From Gemmatimonadaceae bacterium (GTDB lineage: Bacteria > Gemmatimonadota > Gemmatimonadetes > Gemmatimonadales > Gemmatimonadaceae), in the NCBI GenBank assembly GCA_036003045.1, contig DASYSS010000090.1:1-50140 (forward strand): a stretch of 50,140 bases of DNA. Reading direction: 5' to 3'. This document shows positions 17,928 to 26,817 of the stretch, in pieces (the stretch's first letter is position 1; every line of letters begins with the position of its first letter). Position numbers and translations under genes: made by a program. The notes under the pieces are model-generated. The model ran no database searches and was not told the origin of the DNA. It worked only from the letters and a program-made list of their open reading frames with translations.

Positions 17928-20482
17928 GTCATCCCTCCAACCCCGAGTTGGCACTCCTCGACGGCCGCTTTGAGCTCGGCGGCCTCCTGGGGCGAGGGGG
18001 AATGGCCGAGGTCTATCGCGCGACCGACCTGCACCACCATCGGCAGGTGGCGGTCAAGATCCTCCGGCGCGACGTGATCGATTCGATCGGGGTGGAGCGC
18101 TTTCGCCGTGAAATCGCGGTCACGGCGGCCTTCACACACCCGCACATTCTCGGACTCCTCGAATCCGGCGAAGCAACCACGACCGACGGTGCGCGCCTCC
18201 TGTTCTATGTAATGCCGTTGATTGAAGGCGAGACGCTGCGCGACCGCCTTGCTCGGGAAGGTCACCTGCCGTTGCGCGATGCGGTTCGGATCGCGCGAGA
18301 GATTCTCGAAGCCCTTCAATACGCGCACGAGCACGGGGTCATTCACCGCGACATCAAGCCGGGCAACATCCTGCTATCCGGTGGCCACGCGGTCGTCGCC
18401 GATTTTGGGATCGCGAGACCCGTCGTGCGAAGCATCGCGGACGCCGACGACGAGCCTACGCTTACAGTTTCCGGCGTCGCCGTGGGAACGCCGGCCTACA
18501 TGAGCCCCGAGCAGGCGCTCGCCGGCGCGACGGTCGACACGCGGTGTGATTTGTATTCCGCCGGATGCGTGCTGTACGAGATGCTTACGGGGCGTGCACC
18601 GTTCGACGCGAGTACGGGTCAAGCCGTGATCGCGCGGAAAATGACTGGCGTGTTCGTGCCGCCGAGCATCATGCGACCGGGACTTCCGGCGGTGTTCGAC
18701 GAGATAGTGGCGCGAGCGCTTCACCCCGATCCCGCCGATCGTTTTGCGTCGGCCGGAGTGTTTCTCGGCGCCATGGATGGGTTGGGGGATACGGCCTCGA
18801 TACGGACGACGACCGGATCGGCGAGCGCTGTGCCCTCGCGGACGAGTTGGTTACGGGCTGCAGTGCTCGTCGCCGCGGGAGTGATCCTCGTGGCAGGCGG
18901 TTCGTGGGCGTGGAGGTTTGCGCAATCGCGATCATCGGCTCGTCTGGCCGACGACGCACCCGATCCGTCGCGCGTCGCCGTGCTGCCGTTCGAGAATCTC
19001 TCGCCCGATACGTCACTGGCGTATGTCGCGAACGGAATCACGACGGACCTCATCGACGAGCTTGCCCAGGTTCACGCGCTCACGGTCGTGAGCAAGAACG
19101 GAGTGGCGCCGTTGCTCGCGAAGTCCGTCGGCGTGGATAGTTTGGCGCGGGTTCTTCGCGTCGGAAGCGTCATCACGGGCGACGTCCGACCCATCGCGTC
19201 CGGCGTGAGTGTCACCGTCCGGCTCGTGGACGGGCGAACCGGCCAACAGCTCGCGAGCCAGGACGCGTCGGGGACCTTGCCGGATCTCTTAGTGGTACGG
19301 TCGGCTGTGGTCGACAACGCGGCACGCTTTCTCCGATCCCGGCTCGGCGAGCAAGTGCGGATATCGACCACGCAAAGGGGGGCGAGCAATCCCAAGGCAT
19401 GGGAGCTCGTCGAACGGGTTCGCGCGCTGCGGTTGGGCGACCTGAGCAAAGCGTGGCAACTTCCCGCGCAAGAACGCGCACGCCGATTCCTGCATGCCGA
19501 TTCGCTCGTGATCGAGGCTGCTCGCCTGGACACACGTTGGCCCGAACCATTCGTCGAGCGAGCGCTATTGAGCATGCTGCAGGCGAGGACGGAGGAAGCG
19601 GCTGCTGCCACCGGCTCCGCGGGAGCTGCCGCCGGCCGCGACTCCGCCCGCGCGAGGTACCGAGACGCGATTCACTGGGCGGATCAAGCGCTGATCCGCG
19701 ACGCGAATGACGCAGACGCTTTGCGGTTTCGGGGCGGCGCGCGCATGGAGCTTTGGCGATCCGCACCCGACGCGACGAGCGACTCGCTCCGCGCGTTGGC
19801 GGAATCGGACCTCCGCGCGGCGCTCGACCGTCGTCCGAATCTCGCGGCGGCTTGGAACGACCTCAGCGCGCTGCTCAGTCTTTCCGGAGATTTCTCGGAA
19901 GCCGAAGACGCGGCAGGGCAGGCGCTTCGGACGGACGAATACCTGTCGAGCGCGCCCGACGTTTTGGCGCGTCTGCAATTCTCCGCGCTCGGCGCCGAGC
20001 ACAACGAGGCCGCGGCGAAATGGTGCGCCGAGGGACAGAGGCGCTACCCGAATGACCCGCGGTTTTTTGCCTGTGAGCTCACGACACTCGGCTGGACGGG
20101 CGACAAGCCGTCAGACGTAGCTCGGGCCTGGCGCGTACTCGACGACGCCGAGAAGCGCTATACGGCCGACGTGCTCAAGTCGGGGTTGGCGACAAGAAGG
20201 TTGTTTGTCGCGGCCGTCGCCGCGCACGCGGGTTTGCGAGACAGCGCCAACGCCATCGTCGCCCGCACGCGCGCGGCGCTGCCCAACGACGTTCCTTCCC
20301 CGAGCGCCGACTTCGGCGAGGCACACGTCAGGGCGCTGCTCGGGCAGAACGAAGACGCGCTTCGCTTGCTCGAGCGTTACTTGAGCTCGTTCCCCATTCA
20401 GCGTCGGCAGGTGGCCCGCATGCCCTGGTTCAAGTCGCTGCGGGCCGACCCGCGGTTCGTGTCCATGACGGCAGTTCGCTGA
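17924..20482 (+). CDS. Transmembrane serine/threonine protein kinase with TolB-like and TPR domains
   Basis: This is an 852-residue kinase. The glycine loop is GRGGMAEV, the lysine is K45, the catalytic loop is HRDIKPGN at 141-148 (glycine in place of the usual glutamate), and DFG is at 160-162. A membrane helix lies near 307-325 (AAVLVAAGVILVAGGSWAW). Outside it comes a TolB-like N-domain (AVLPFENLSPD, then ANGITTDLIDELAQ) and TPR-like repeats. Its ATG overlaps the stop of the captured kinase fragment. An alanine-rich loop (AAAATGSAGAAAG) interrupts the repeats near residue 560. The role is as for its sisters: signalling across the inner membrane, with targets unknown. Confidence 0.87.
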   Translation: MSHPSNPELALLDGRFELGGLLGRGGMAEVYRATDLHHHRQVAVKILRRDVIDSIGVERFRREIAVTAAFTHPHILGLLESGEATTTDGARLLFYVMPLIEGETLRDRLAREGHLPLRDAVRIAREILEALQYAHEHGVIHRDIKPGNILLSGGHAVVADFGIARPVVRSIADADDEPTLTVSGVAVGTPAYMSPEQALAGATVDTRCDLYSAGCVLYEMLTGRAPFDASTGQAVIARKMTGVFVPPSIMRPGLPAVFDEIVARALHPDPADRFASAGVFLGAMDGLGDTASIRTTTGSASAVPSRTSWLRAAVLVAAGVILVAGGSWAWRFAQSRSSARLADDAPDPSRVAVLPFENLSPDTSLAYVANGITTDLIDELAQVHALTVVSKNGVAPLLAKSVGVDSLARVLRVGSVITGDVRPIASGVSVTVRLVDGRTGQQLASQDASGTLPDLLVVRSAVVDNAARFLRSRLGEQVRISTTQRGASNPKAWELVERVRALRLGDLSKAWQLPAQERARRFLHADSLVIEAARLDTRWPEPFVERALLSMLQARTEEAAAATGSAGAAAGRDSARARYRDAIHWADQALIRDANDADALRFRGGARMELWRSAPDATSDSLRALAESDLRAALDRRPNLAAAWNDLSALLSLSGDFSEAEDAAGQALRTDEYLSSAPDVLARLQFSALGAEHNEAAAKWCAEGQRRYPNDPRFFACELTTLGWTGDKPSDVARAWRVLDDAEKRYTADVLKSGLATRRLFVAAVAAHAGLRDSANAIVARTRAALPNDVPSPSADFGEAHVRALLGQNEDALRLLERYLSSFPIQRRQVARMPWFKSLRADPRFVSMTAVR

Positions 20483-20492
20483 CCAGACTCGC

Positions 20493-20921
20493 TCAACAGC
20501 CAGGCTTCAAGTTGCCCTTGCTCCAGTCGTCAAGGGCGTCTCTCGCCGCGTCGAAGTTGTTTTGTTGAATGAACCAGGTCGCCATGATGTTACCAGGCAG
20601 CTGGATGTATCTATAGAGAAGCATGACGGGCGACGGCTTTTGGACGAGGACGTGAACGCTCTCCTCGATGTCGCTGTTCCGAATCGTGAAGCAGCTGTCG
20701 TCGATCGGAGCTTGCAGCACTTCTTCGATCAACTGCATGATGAGGTCGAGCCTGGGATCAGAGACGGGACCAAGCGCGTTCTTGATCGCTGCACGCGCGC
20801 CGGTGTATCTCGGCGTGGCCAAAATGGTCGGGTCGCACTTCAACTCTCCCTGCTCGTTGACGACACAAACGTCTGTGTGCTCCGCCAGCCGTCCCATGAG
20901 GTCTCCCGCATCGAAGTTCAC
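20493..20921 (-). CDS. Hypothetical protein, 142 aa
   Basis: I do not recognise this protein. It is acidic and mostly helical, with no signal peptide or membrane segment. It has four cysteines (CVV, CDPT, DSCFT, KPGC), the last at the very C-terminus. A hydrophobic stretch (PVMLLYRYIQLPGNIMATW) looks buried rather than membrane-spanning, and the segment NNFDAARDALDDWSKG resembles one TPR-type helix pair. It converges on the kinase cluster with 10 nt between stops. It could be a small cytoplasmic helical protein; function is unknown. Confidence 0.5.
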   Translation of the reverse strand: MNFDAGDLMGRLAEHTDVCVVNEQGELKCDPTILATPRYTGARAAIKNALGPVSDPRLDLIMQLIEEVLQAPIDDSCFTIRNSDIEESVHVLVQKPSPVMLLYRYIQLPGNIMATWFIQQNNFDAARDALDDWSKGNLKPGC

Positions 20922-21300
20922 GAATGAGCTGCCTGCCGGACGCTACAATACCGCTAGCCCGGGTTGACGGCAAATCGATCGGATCGCGGGCCGCCAAGCC
21001 GGTGCCTCGCTCGGGATGGTTCGCTCTGCGGTGCGACCGGTGACGTGTCGCGTGTGTCCGGGTCGGCTCGTCGAGCTGAAGGTCGCCTGACCGGTCTGTA
21101 AAGTGCGCCGCGCGGTGCACCCGGATGTCGGGTGCGTCGCGCAGAGTTCGATGTTGGGCGCAACTGATTCCGAGGCCGGTCAATCAAACAGCGAGATTCG
21201 CGCGGAAAATGAGCGGCCGAGGGCGTCGCCGGAGGATGTCGGAAGCAGGCCTCTCTACTTGGGTATTATCGCCGACTGCTCGAATGGCCCGGCCTGCAAT

Positions 21301-21531
21301 TGTAACAGTTTTCTCAACCGCGAATTCGAGGCGTTGACGATCTTGCGAGCGTCTCAACTGACGCACTCCTGACGCTTTCGGGTGTTTTCCGAAAGGTCGA
21401 GATGGGCCATTTGGGGGGTGATGATAAGACCCAAGGTGTAACAATTTTCTAAACCGCGAATCCACGGCGTTGGTGATTGCGAGAGTTTCCGACTGACGCG
21501 ATCCTGACGTTTTCGAGTGTTTCCGAAGGGT
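21301..21531. repeat. Two ~95-bp non-coding copies at a 136-bp period
   Basis: The block beginning TGTAACAGTTTTCTCAACCG at 21301 recurs as TGTAACAATTTTCTAAACCG at 21437. The two share GCGAAT, GGCGTTG, ACTGACGC, TCCTGACG and GTGTTT(T)CCGAA with small gaps. The stretch 20,922-21,567 holds no convincing gene: base composition is lower in GC around the repeats, and no ORF has coding-like sequence. The copies could be duplicated untranslated RNA, a regulatory region, or a fossil insertion end. Confidence 0.6.
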
Positions 21532-21567
21532 GGCGGTGACGCCTTTTTGAGGGCTCGCGAGAGGAGC

Positions 21568-21936
21568 CTAATAGAGGCGAATGACTACCTCGTGCAGCAC
21601 GACGTCCGGAACGCCCACGAAAACGAGACGCTCGGGCCCCGGGCGGACGACGACGCGATGAATGGGGCCGGTGCGATACCGGTAGTAGACGATGCGCGAG
21701 TCGTGATCGGGGGTCATGCGCACGACCGTGTATCCGTGGCGGTTGAAAACGTCTCGGAGCACGACGATGCCGTCGTCCGGGCGATAGATCTTCTTGGCCT
21801 GGCCAGGCGGCAGGCCGTCCTTCTTGGCGAGCCCCGGCGGAACGTGATCCGACTTTCTTCCCTGCGCGTGTGCCGCTCGGACGGGAGCCGCGACGCAGAG
21901 CGCGAGTCCTAGCGTGACGAGGGTGAGCGAACGCAT
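21568..21936 (-). CDS. Small secreted protein of unknown function
   Basis: This 122-residue exported protein has a signal peptide MRSLTLVTLGLALCVAAP ending near AHA. The start is set by AGGAG placed about 9 nt before the ATG at 21936; the ATG at 21945 would leave no spacing. After the signal come two lysine- and proline-rich repeats (PPGLAKKDG and PPGQAKK) and a beta-rich region (VVRMTPDHDSRIVYYRYRTG). The PPGLAKK pattern recalls small periplasmic proteins of the CigR/RcnB type, though I would not assign it. It is probably monocistronic. Confidence 0.65.
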   Translation of the reverse strand: MRSLTLVTLGLALCVAAPVRAAHAQGRKSDHVPPGLAKKDGLPPGQAKKIYRPDDGIVVLRDVFNRHGYTVVRMTPDHDSRIVYYRYRTGPIHRVVVRPGPERLVFVGVPDVVLHEVVIRLY

Positions 21937-22149
21937 GATTTCCATCTCCTGGTGGGTCCTTCTCTATAGTTTCGGACTCTGGAAGCCTGCGCTTGCCCCG
22001 GGCGTGCGCTCCGTGACAACGATCACCCCTGGCAGCGATCAATATGAACCTGCCGCTCGGTGGTGCCGGGATTGTCAGTCCTTTTCCGTGATTGAGTGCA
22101 AGCGCTTCACGCGATCGAAAACGCCCGTCCCCCGTCAAGGCACGGATAT

Positions 22150-23220
22150 ATGATGAAAGCGACTCTTGGCTTGGCGGCCTTGATAGCCATGATTGCCGCC
22201 GCCGCGTGCGGCGGCGCGGATGGGGGAACCACGGTGACGAGTGCACCGCCGCCTCCGCAGGGTCCGTCCATCGGCAGCGTCACGATCGACCAGCAGCCGG
22301 GACTTGGGAAGTTCAAGCTCGACGTCGGCGAGCAAACGGGGCTGACGGCGACGGTCAAGGACGCGTCGGGTGCCGTGCTCACGGGGCAAACGGTGACGTG
22401 GACCAGCAGCGCGCCGAGTGTTGCCACGGTGTCGAGCACCGGCACGATCACAGGGGTCGCGTCCGGCGACGCGACGATCTCGGCCACCGTCAACGGGAAG
22501 TCGGATACGCGGGCCGTCCAAGTGCTCGCGCTCAACCTGACCGCCTTTCAGCTGACGGTTCTCGTCACGGACGACTCGGGGAGCGCCATGACCGGCGTCT
22601 CCGTGGAAGAGGTTTACTACGGCGCTCGGCCGTCCGACTGCCCGTCGTGCAACATCCCGTATGGCAATGTTGTCGAGGGGACGACCGGCAACACGGGGTC
22701 GTACGTCGGCCACTTCGTGGCGGACCCGGACGGGTTAGACGGCTTCGCGGACATGAATCACGTGTTCGCGTACGTCGTGACGAGACAAGCGAACTACGAA
22801 ACGAATCGCCGATGGGTCGTGGGGACGTCCGCGTCGTTCACGCAGCCGATGCAGCTTCACCGGATCAAACAGCTGACCGCCGGCGACTCGCTGGCGTTTG
22901 CGATCGCGGACACAGACCCCGTCTATCAGGAGCTGGACACGAGCCCCGCCGAGTTCGGGAACATCTGGTGCCGGTCGTTCTTGGTGAACGCCACGGCCGA
23001 TGGCACGCTGTCGCTCAACGTCGTACCCACCATTCCCGGCGACGGACCATGGGTGGAGCTCGATCGTGCGGACGAATCGGACCTCATCACGTTCGGGAGG
23101 ACGGGCACGGTGTCGATGCCCGTGCACGCGGGGGACGTGGTCGAGGTGCGCATCGCGGCGACGATCAAGCCAGGGGGTCCGCCGCAGTCCTTCGTGCTGC
23201 ACACGGCCGTGGCGCGATGA
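22150..23220 (+). CDS. Lipoprotein with bacterial Ig-like (Big_2) domain
   Basis: This is a 356-residue lipoprotein. ATG 22150 gives a signal peptide with the lipobox AAAC. Residues of about 40-125 form a Big_2-type Ig-like domain (VTWTSSAPSVATVSSTGTIT, then GVASGDATISATVNG), a common surface-adhesion or spacer module. The C-terminal 230 residues are beta-rich with paired cysteines (DCPSC) and match nothing I know. Its stop overlaps the ATG of the frameshifted lipoprotein downstream by 4 nt, so the two were once coupled. Confidence 0.7.
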   Translation: MMKATLGLAALIAMIAAAACGGADGGTTVTSAPPPPQGPSIGSVTIDQQPGLGKFKLDVGEQTGLTATVKDASGAVLTGQTVTWTSSAPSVATVSSTGTITGVASGDATISATVNGKSDTRAVQVLALNLTAFQLTVLVTDDSGSAMTGVSVEEVYYGARPSDCPSCNIPYGNVVEGTTGNTGSYVGHFVADPDGLDGFADMNHVFAYVVTRQANYETNRRWVVGTSASFTQPMQLHRIKQLTAGDSLAFAIADTDPVYQELDTSPAEFGNIWCRSFLVNATADGTLSLNVVPTIPGDGPWVELDRADESDLITFGRTGTVSMPVHAGDVVEVRIAATIKPGGPPQSFVLHTAVAR

Positions 23221-23949
23221 CCGTTCCGGCCCATCGCCGCACGTTCTGGATCGCCGCAAGCCTGGTGCTGGCGGCGTGCTGGAACGGGACGGACGTCCCT
23301 TCGAAGCCCGTCGAGTCGGCGCCGGTGGATACGGTCTACAAGATCGTCATCACCGCTGTCGGGCATCTGCTGGTCGGCGACACCTACGCTCTGCGTGCGC
23401 CCGGGCTGATGTCGAGGTCTCAACCGATCGCCTTGAGCGTCAACTGGTCCAGCAGCGCGCAGCAGCGCGCTCGTTCCGGGCGCGGACGCGCAACTCTCTG
23501 TCGTCGCGTTCGACGCGCAGTCGGGCGCGTCGGGTTCTGTCGCGGCGACGTGGTCGAGCGCCGATCCGAGTGTTGCACAGGTGGATGCGCTCGTTCCTTT
23601 TCGAATGCGGACAGGATCTGTGCACCGAGAATCCGAGCCACGTGTTGGCACGCAACGCGTCGCGCGTCGCGATCTTGCTCGACCAGACGTCTGTCGCGCG
23701 CCTCGCCTACGACACTCCCGCGGGGGTCTGCAATGCTCCCGTCGCCGGCGGCGCCTGCAAAATCATTCTGGCGCATGACGCGAGCGTGCACGCGGAAGCG
23801 GCGTGGAGCCGGACGGTGCCCATCTCGCGATCGCCATGTCAGGCCAGCTGTGGCTCGTCGACGCCGACGGGTCGAACCTCGTGCGTCTTCCGTTGGCAAC
23901 GGCCAGTCGCGCCTCGGCGTCGAGCCCGACGTGGGGCCGAACACCGTGA
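23217..23949 (+). pseudogene. Frameshifted lipoprotein with Ig-like and PD40-type segments
   Basis: The ATG at 23217 overlaps the previous stop and encodes a signal peptide with the lipobox LAAC and about 80 residues. The sensible frame then moves: near 23,465 to ALVPGADAQLSVVAFDAQSG and TWSSADPSVAQVDA (Ig-like), near 23,585 to HVLARNASRVAILLDQTS, and near 23,810 to DGAHLAIAMSGQLWLVDADG (a propeller blade). At the last point TGGAGCCGGACGGT lacks one C of a normal WSPDG motif. Three shifts make a working product unlikely. It resembles the intact Ig/PD40 lipoprotein at 48.3-49.9 kb in design. Confidence 0.65.
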
Positions 23950-24058
23950 CGGCGTAAGTAGGGGACTCGGGGTGTTTAGAAAGTGGGAAATATTTTCGAA
24001 GTAGCCAAAGTGGGCTCGGCGACAGCCTATAAGTAGAGGGGCCCGCGTGATCCGACTG

Positions 24059-24121
24059 GAGCGCTCATTTTTGCGCTTTCAGGCAGCCAACGATATTCTG
24101 TGGCCGTTCCGATGCCGGAAC
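24059..24121 (+). promoter_or_regulatory. Conserved leader of metallopeptidase copy 1
   Basis: This leader contains GAGCGCT, an AT-rich stretch, GCGCTTTC (a short hairpin), and then GTTCCGATGCCGGAAC at 24106-24121, a 6-bp inverted repeat. The same elements in the same order precede the second metallopeptidase. In copy 2 this stretch is interrupted by stops in the peptidase frame, so it is a leader and not coding. Confidence 0.5.
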
Positions 24122-24177
24122 CGCATCGAAACAGGGTCGCGAAGACCCCCCTGCGAATATCCGGGCGGAAGACCGCG

Positions 24178-26619
24178 ATGGCGGTGAACTTCATCCTCTG
24201 GAATGACGAGAGCGGCTACGACGTTCACGTGGTCGCGGGATCGACGTCGCCAGCACTAGACGCGGATCTGAGAATCAACCACGGTACTCCGCCCGTGGAG
24301 ATCAGCGCGACCGATCCGCTTCCGACGGGGGTGTCGATCACGTTTCGCGCGGCGTTCAACGGGGCTGATTCCGGCGTGAACTTTTCCGGATTCGGTGTGA
24401 CCGTGAACCAGAACACGGGTGCCGTCACCGCGGCGAACCCGCTTCCCGGGGCGCCCTTCCTTCACAACTTCCTGATTCACGCGACGGTGACCGACGCGTC
24501 GGTCGCGCCGCCCAAGACGTTCGTGGTGAAGGTGCGCGTCCACATTCACAACGCCGTCGTTGCGGCCTGGCTCACTCCGAACCCGTTGTCGATCCACCGT
24601 GGGGCCGATGGCCAGCGCTTCACGGTGCTCGCCCAATTCGACGACCAGACCGTTGGCGACATCACTCGTGTGCCCGGGCTCGCGTGGACGAGTGGAGGGG
24701 CGGAGGTCGACGCCAACCCGGCGACCGGCGCGCTCAAGGCGACGCAAGACATCACGGCGACCGTGAACATCACCGTCACGCTGCCGGCCGCGTGGGGAGG
24801 CACGAGCGCGACGGCGGCGTGCAACACGCTGGCGGCATGGTCGCCGCCCGACCGCAACGCGAAGCTCATCGCGGGGAGCGCGGGCCCCGCTCGCATGGCC
24901 GACGTGCTCAACTTCATCTTCGTCGCCGAGGGATTTCAACTCGGCGAAGACGGGCTGTTCGAGCAGCGTGCTCAGGCATTCGCGACCTTCCTGCGGACGT
25001 CGCCGGCCGTCCAGCCATACGGGATGTGCTCAGGAGAGATCAATTATTGGATGCTCTCGCTCGAGTCGCGCACACGCGGTACGAGTCCGCTCTACGAGGT
25101 GGTGCCGCTCGCCCGCGGCGCAAAGACGGTTGGCCAGAAAGTCCCGCAGCCCGAGGACCCGCAGGGCGCGGCGGGCATATGGACGACCGCGCAGGCGATT
25201 CACGAGATCGGACTGCCTGTTCGCGCGCACCTGGGAGTCGCGCTGGCCGCCCAGCAAGCTGAGTGGGCGACGCTTTTCGGACCGGGAATCGCGGCCCACA
25301 TCGATGCACAGGCGCAGGCGGATTGGCTCGACTATGCCGACCGGACACTCGTCAACGAAACGGACACCGCGCTCGGTCTCGCGCTTGGCGAACGCCCGCG
25401 CGTCGAGCAGAGCTCACCGCCGCGCGTCGTCTCGTGGCATCCATTGCGGACCACCCGCGCGCAATTCGAACCGATGTTGGTCAACGTAAAAGACGCGGCC
25501 AATGTCGGCGGGGGCGCGATCGGCGCGGTGTGGGGACCGGGCGGCAAAGACCGGAGATTCGTCATCGCAATCTGCGCCGGAACGCGGGACGGCGGGGGGC
25601 AATCCGACCCGCCGGATGAGCTCATCGCCTCCAGTCTCAACGGAGACGAGGAAGTGGAGTTGGCCGCAATCGTTGGCAGTCGTGGATTCAACCTGGTGCC
25701 CTACGCCCTGCCGCCGGACGCGCCGCTCAACAGTCAGTGCACGGTGGCGCACGAGAGTGCGCACGCCCTTGGCCTCGGCGACGAATACGGGGAGGCCGGA
25801 TCGCTGCCGGCTTCGGAGGTCGCCGACGTGGTTCAATTCCAGAATCTGAGTGTTGTAACGGACGTCGCGGTGCCGGGCCCGAAGATCGACCCGACACGGC
25901 TCAAGTGGATTTGGCCTCGCATCACGAAGGCGGGGGTACTGACGGGCGCTCTCATTCCACAGGGCGCAGAGTTCCGAGTCCCGCTTCGCCCGGGGCACGA
26001 GCGACCGTTCGTCGTGGGCGAAAAGGTCAAACTCCGTCAACGGCCCCTCGTCGCGGGGATCATCGCGAGCGTCGAGCTCGAGGTGACCTCGGTGGACCAA
26101 ATCACGCATCAGGTGCAAGTGAAGGCCGCGATCCCAATCGCGCCGATTACTTGGCAGGCGGGAAGCATCCTGTTCGCCGAGAAGCATGCAGCAGCCGGCG
26201 GCGCGGTGCTCGGTCTCATCTCGCCCACCGTTCTCGCGCACATCACGACGACCGGACTTCCGCTCAACGTGGCGGCCGGCGGGCCGGCTCCCCACGTGTG
26301 CACGCCCGACGGCAACGCGGTGCAGCCGGCGCTGAACCGTCCGGCGACGTTGCCGGCCGGGAAGCCCAAGTGGAGTGCGTGGATCGTGGGTGCGTTCGAG
26401 GGCGGCAAGACGTATGGTTGCGGCGTGCTTCACCCGACGGGCGCCTGCATGATGCGGTACCTCGTCCTGGACGAAATCACGGCGCAGGCCACGTTCAAGG
26501 TGAAGGACGTCGCATACCGTTTTTGCCCGGTGTGCCGGTACATCCTGGTCGACCGCCTCGACCCGACGCAGCACGGCAAGAACGACGCGTGGTACGACTC
26601 GCGATACGCCGAGCCCTGA
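24178..26619 (+). CDS. M64-like zinc metallopeptidase, copy 1
   Basis: This 813-residue protein starts at ATG 24178, where it aligns with its paralogue; an open extension to 24100 covers the leader. About 230 N-terminal residues are beta-rich and Ig-like. The region MADVLNFIFVAEGF opens a domain like that of peptidase family M64 (IgA protease type). The zinc site is H525-E-S-A-H529-A-L-G-L-G-D535, an HExxHxxGxxD arrangement followed by EY. Near the C-terminus come a GCGVLHPTGACMMR turn (about 747-760) and FCPVCRY (about 781), both typical of this family. There is no signal peptide. It opens the large cluster; a substrate, perhaps one of the giant neighbours, is inference. Confidence 0.75.
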   Translation: MAVNFILWNDESGYDVHVVAGSTSPALDADLRINHGTPPVEISATDPLPTGVSITFRAAFNGADSGVNFSGFGVTVNQNTGAVTAANPLPGAPFLHNFLIHATVTDASVAPPKTFVVKVRVHIHNAVVAAWLTPNPLSIHRGADGQRFTVLAQFDDQTVGDITRVPGLAWTSGGAEVDANPATGALKATQDITATVNITVTLPAAWGGTSATAACNTLAAWSPPDRNAKLIAGSAGPARMADVLNFIFVAEGFQLGEDGLFEQRAQAFATFLRTSPAVQPYGMCSGEINYWMLSLESRTRGTSPLYEVVPLARGAKTVGQKVPQPEDPQGAAGIWTTAQAIHEIGLPVRAHLGVALAAQQAEWATLFGPGIAAHIDAQAQADWLDYADRTLVNETDTALGLALGERPRVEQSSPPRVVSWHPLRTTRAQFEPMLVNVKDAANVGGGAIGAVWGPGGKDRRFVIAICAGTRDGGGQSDPPDELIASSLNGDEEVELAAIVGSRGFNLVPYALPPDAPLNSQCTVAHESAHALGLGDEYGEAGSLPASEVADVVQFQNLSVVTDVAVPGPKIDPTRLKWIWPRITKAGVLTGALIPQGAEFRVPLRPGHERPFVVGEKVKLRQRPLVAGIIASVELEVTSVDQITHQVQVKAAIPIAPITWQAGSILFAEKHAAAGGAVLGLISPTVLAHITTTGLPLNVAAGGPAPHVCTPDGNAVQPALNRPATLPAGKPKWSAWIVGAFEGGKTYGCGVLHPTGACMMRYLVLDEITAQATFKVKDVAYRFCPVCRYILVDRLDPTQHGKNDAWYDSRYAEP

Positions 26620-26694
26620 GCGACAACAACCAGGGCAGCGCCCTGAGAATCGCTGCCCGTCGGGCGCCAAGCCGATGAGAATGGGGCGAGATTA

Positions 26695-26760
26695 GAGCGC
26701 TTTAATTTTTGCGCTTTCAACCGGTCGGCGGTATTGTGTGGCCGGTTCCGATGCCGGAAC
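26695..26760 (+). promoter_or_regulatory. Conserved leader of metallopeptidase copy 2
   Basis: This leader repeats the copy-1 layout: GAGCGC, TTTAATTTTTGCGCTTTC, then GTTCCGATGCCGGAAC at 26745-26760. About 120 bp in total up to the start codon align with 24059-24180, ending in the identical GGGCGGAAGACCGCGATG. Conservation in both copies, while neighbouring bases changed, argues for function. Confidence 0.5.
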
Positions 26761-26817
26761 GCGCGTCGAAACTGAACGGCAAACAGCCCCCGTGAAGATC
26801 CGGGGCGGAAGACCGCG

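Noticed and set aside
22092-23957. Long plus-strand frame of 621 codons
   Set aside because: Its first 370 codons are an arginine-rich shadow of the Big_2 lipoprotein; only the part after 23217 is sensible.
24100-24177. Earlier start for the first metallopeptidase
   Set aside because: The stretch aligns with the non-coding leader of copy 2, which contains stops in that frame.
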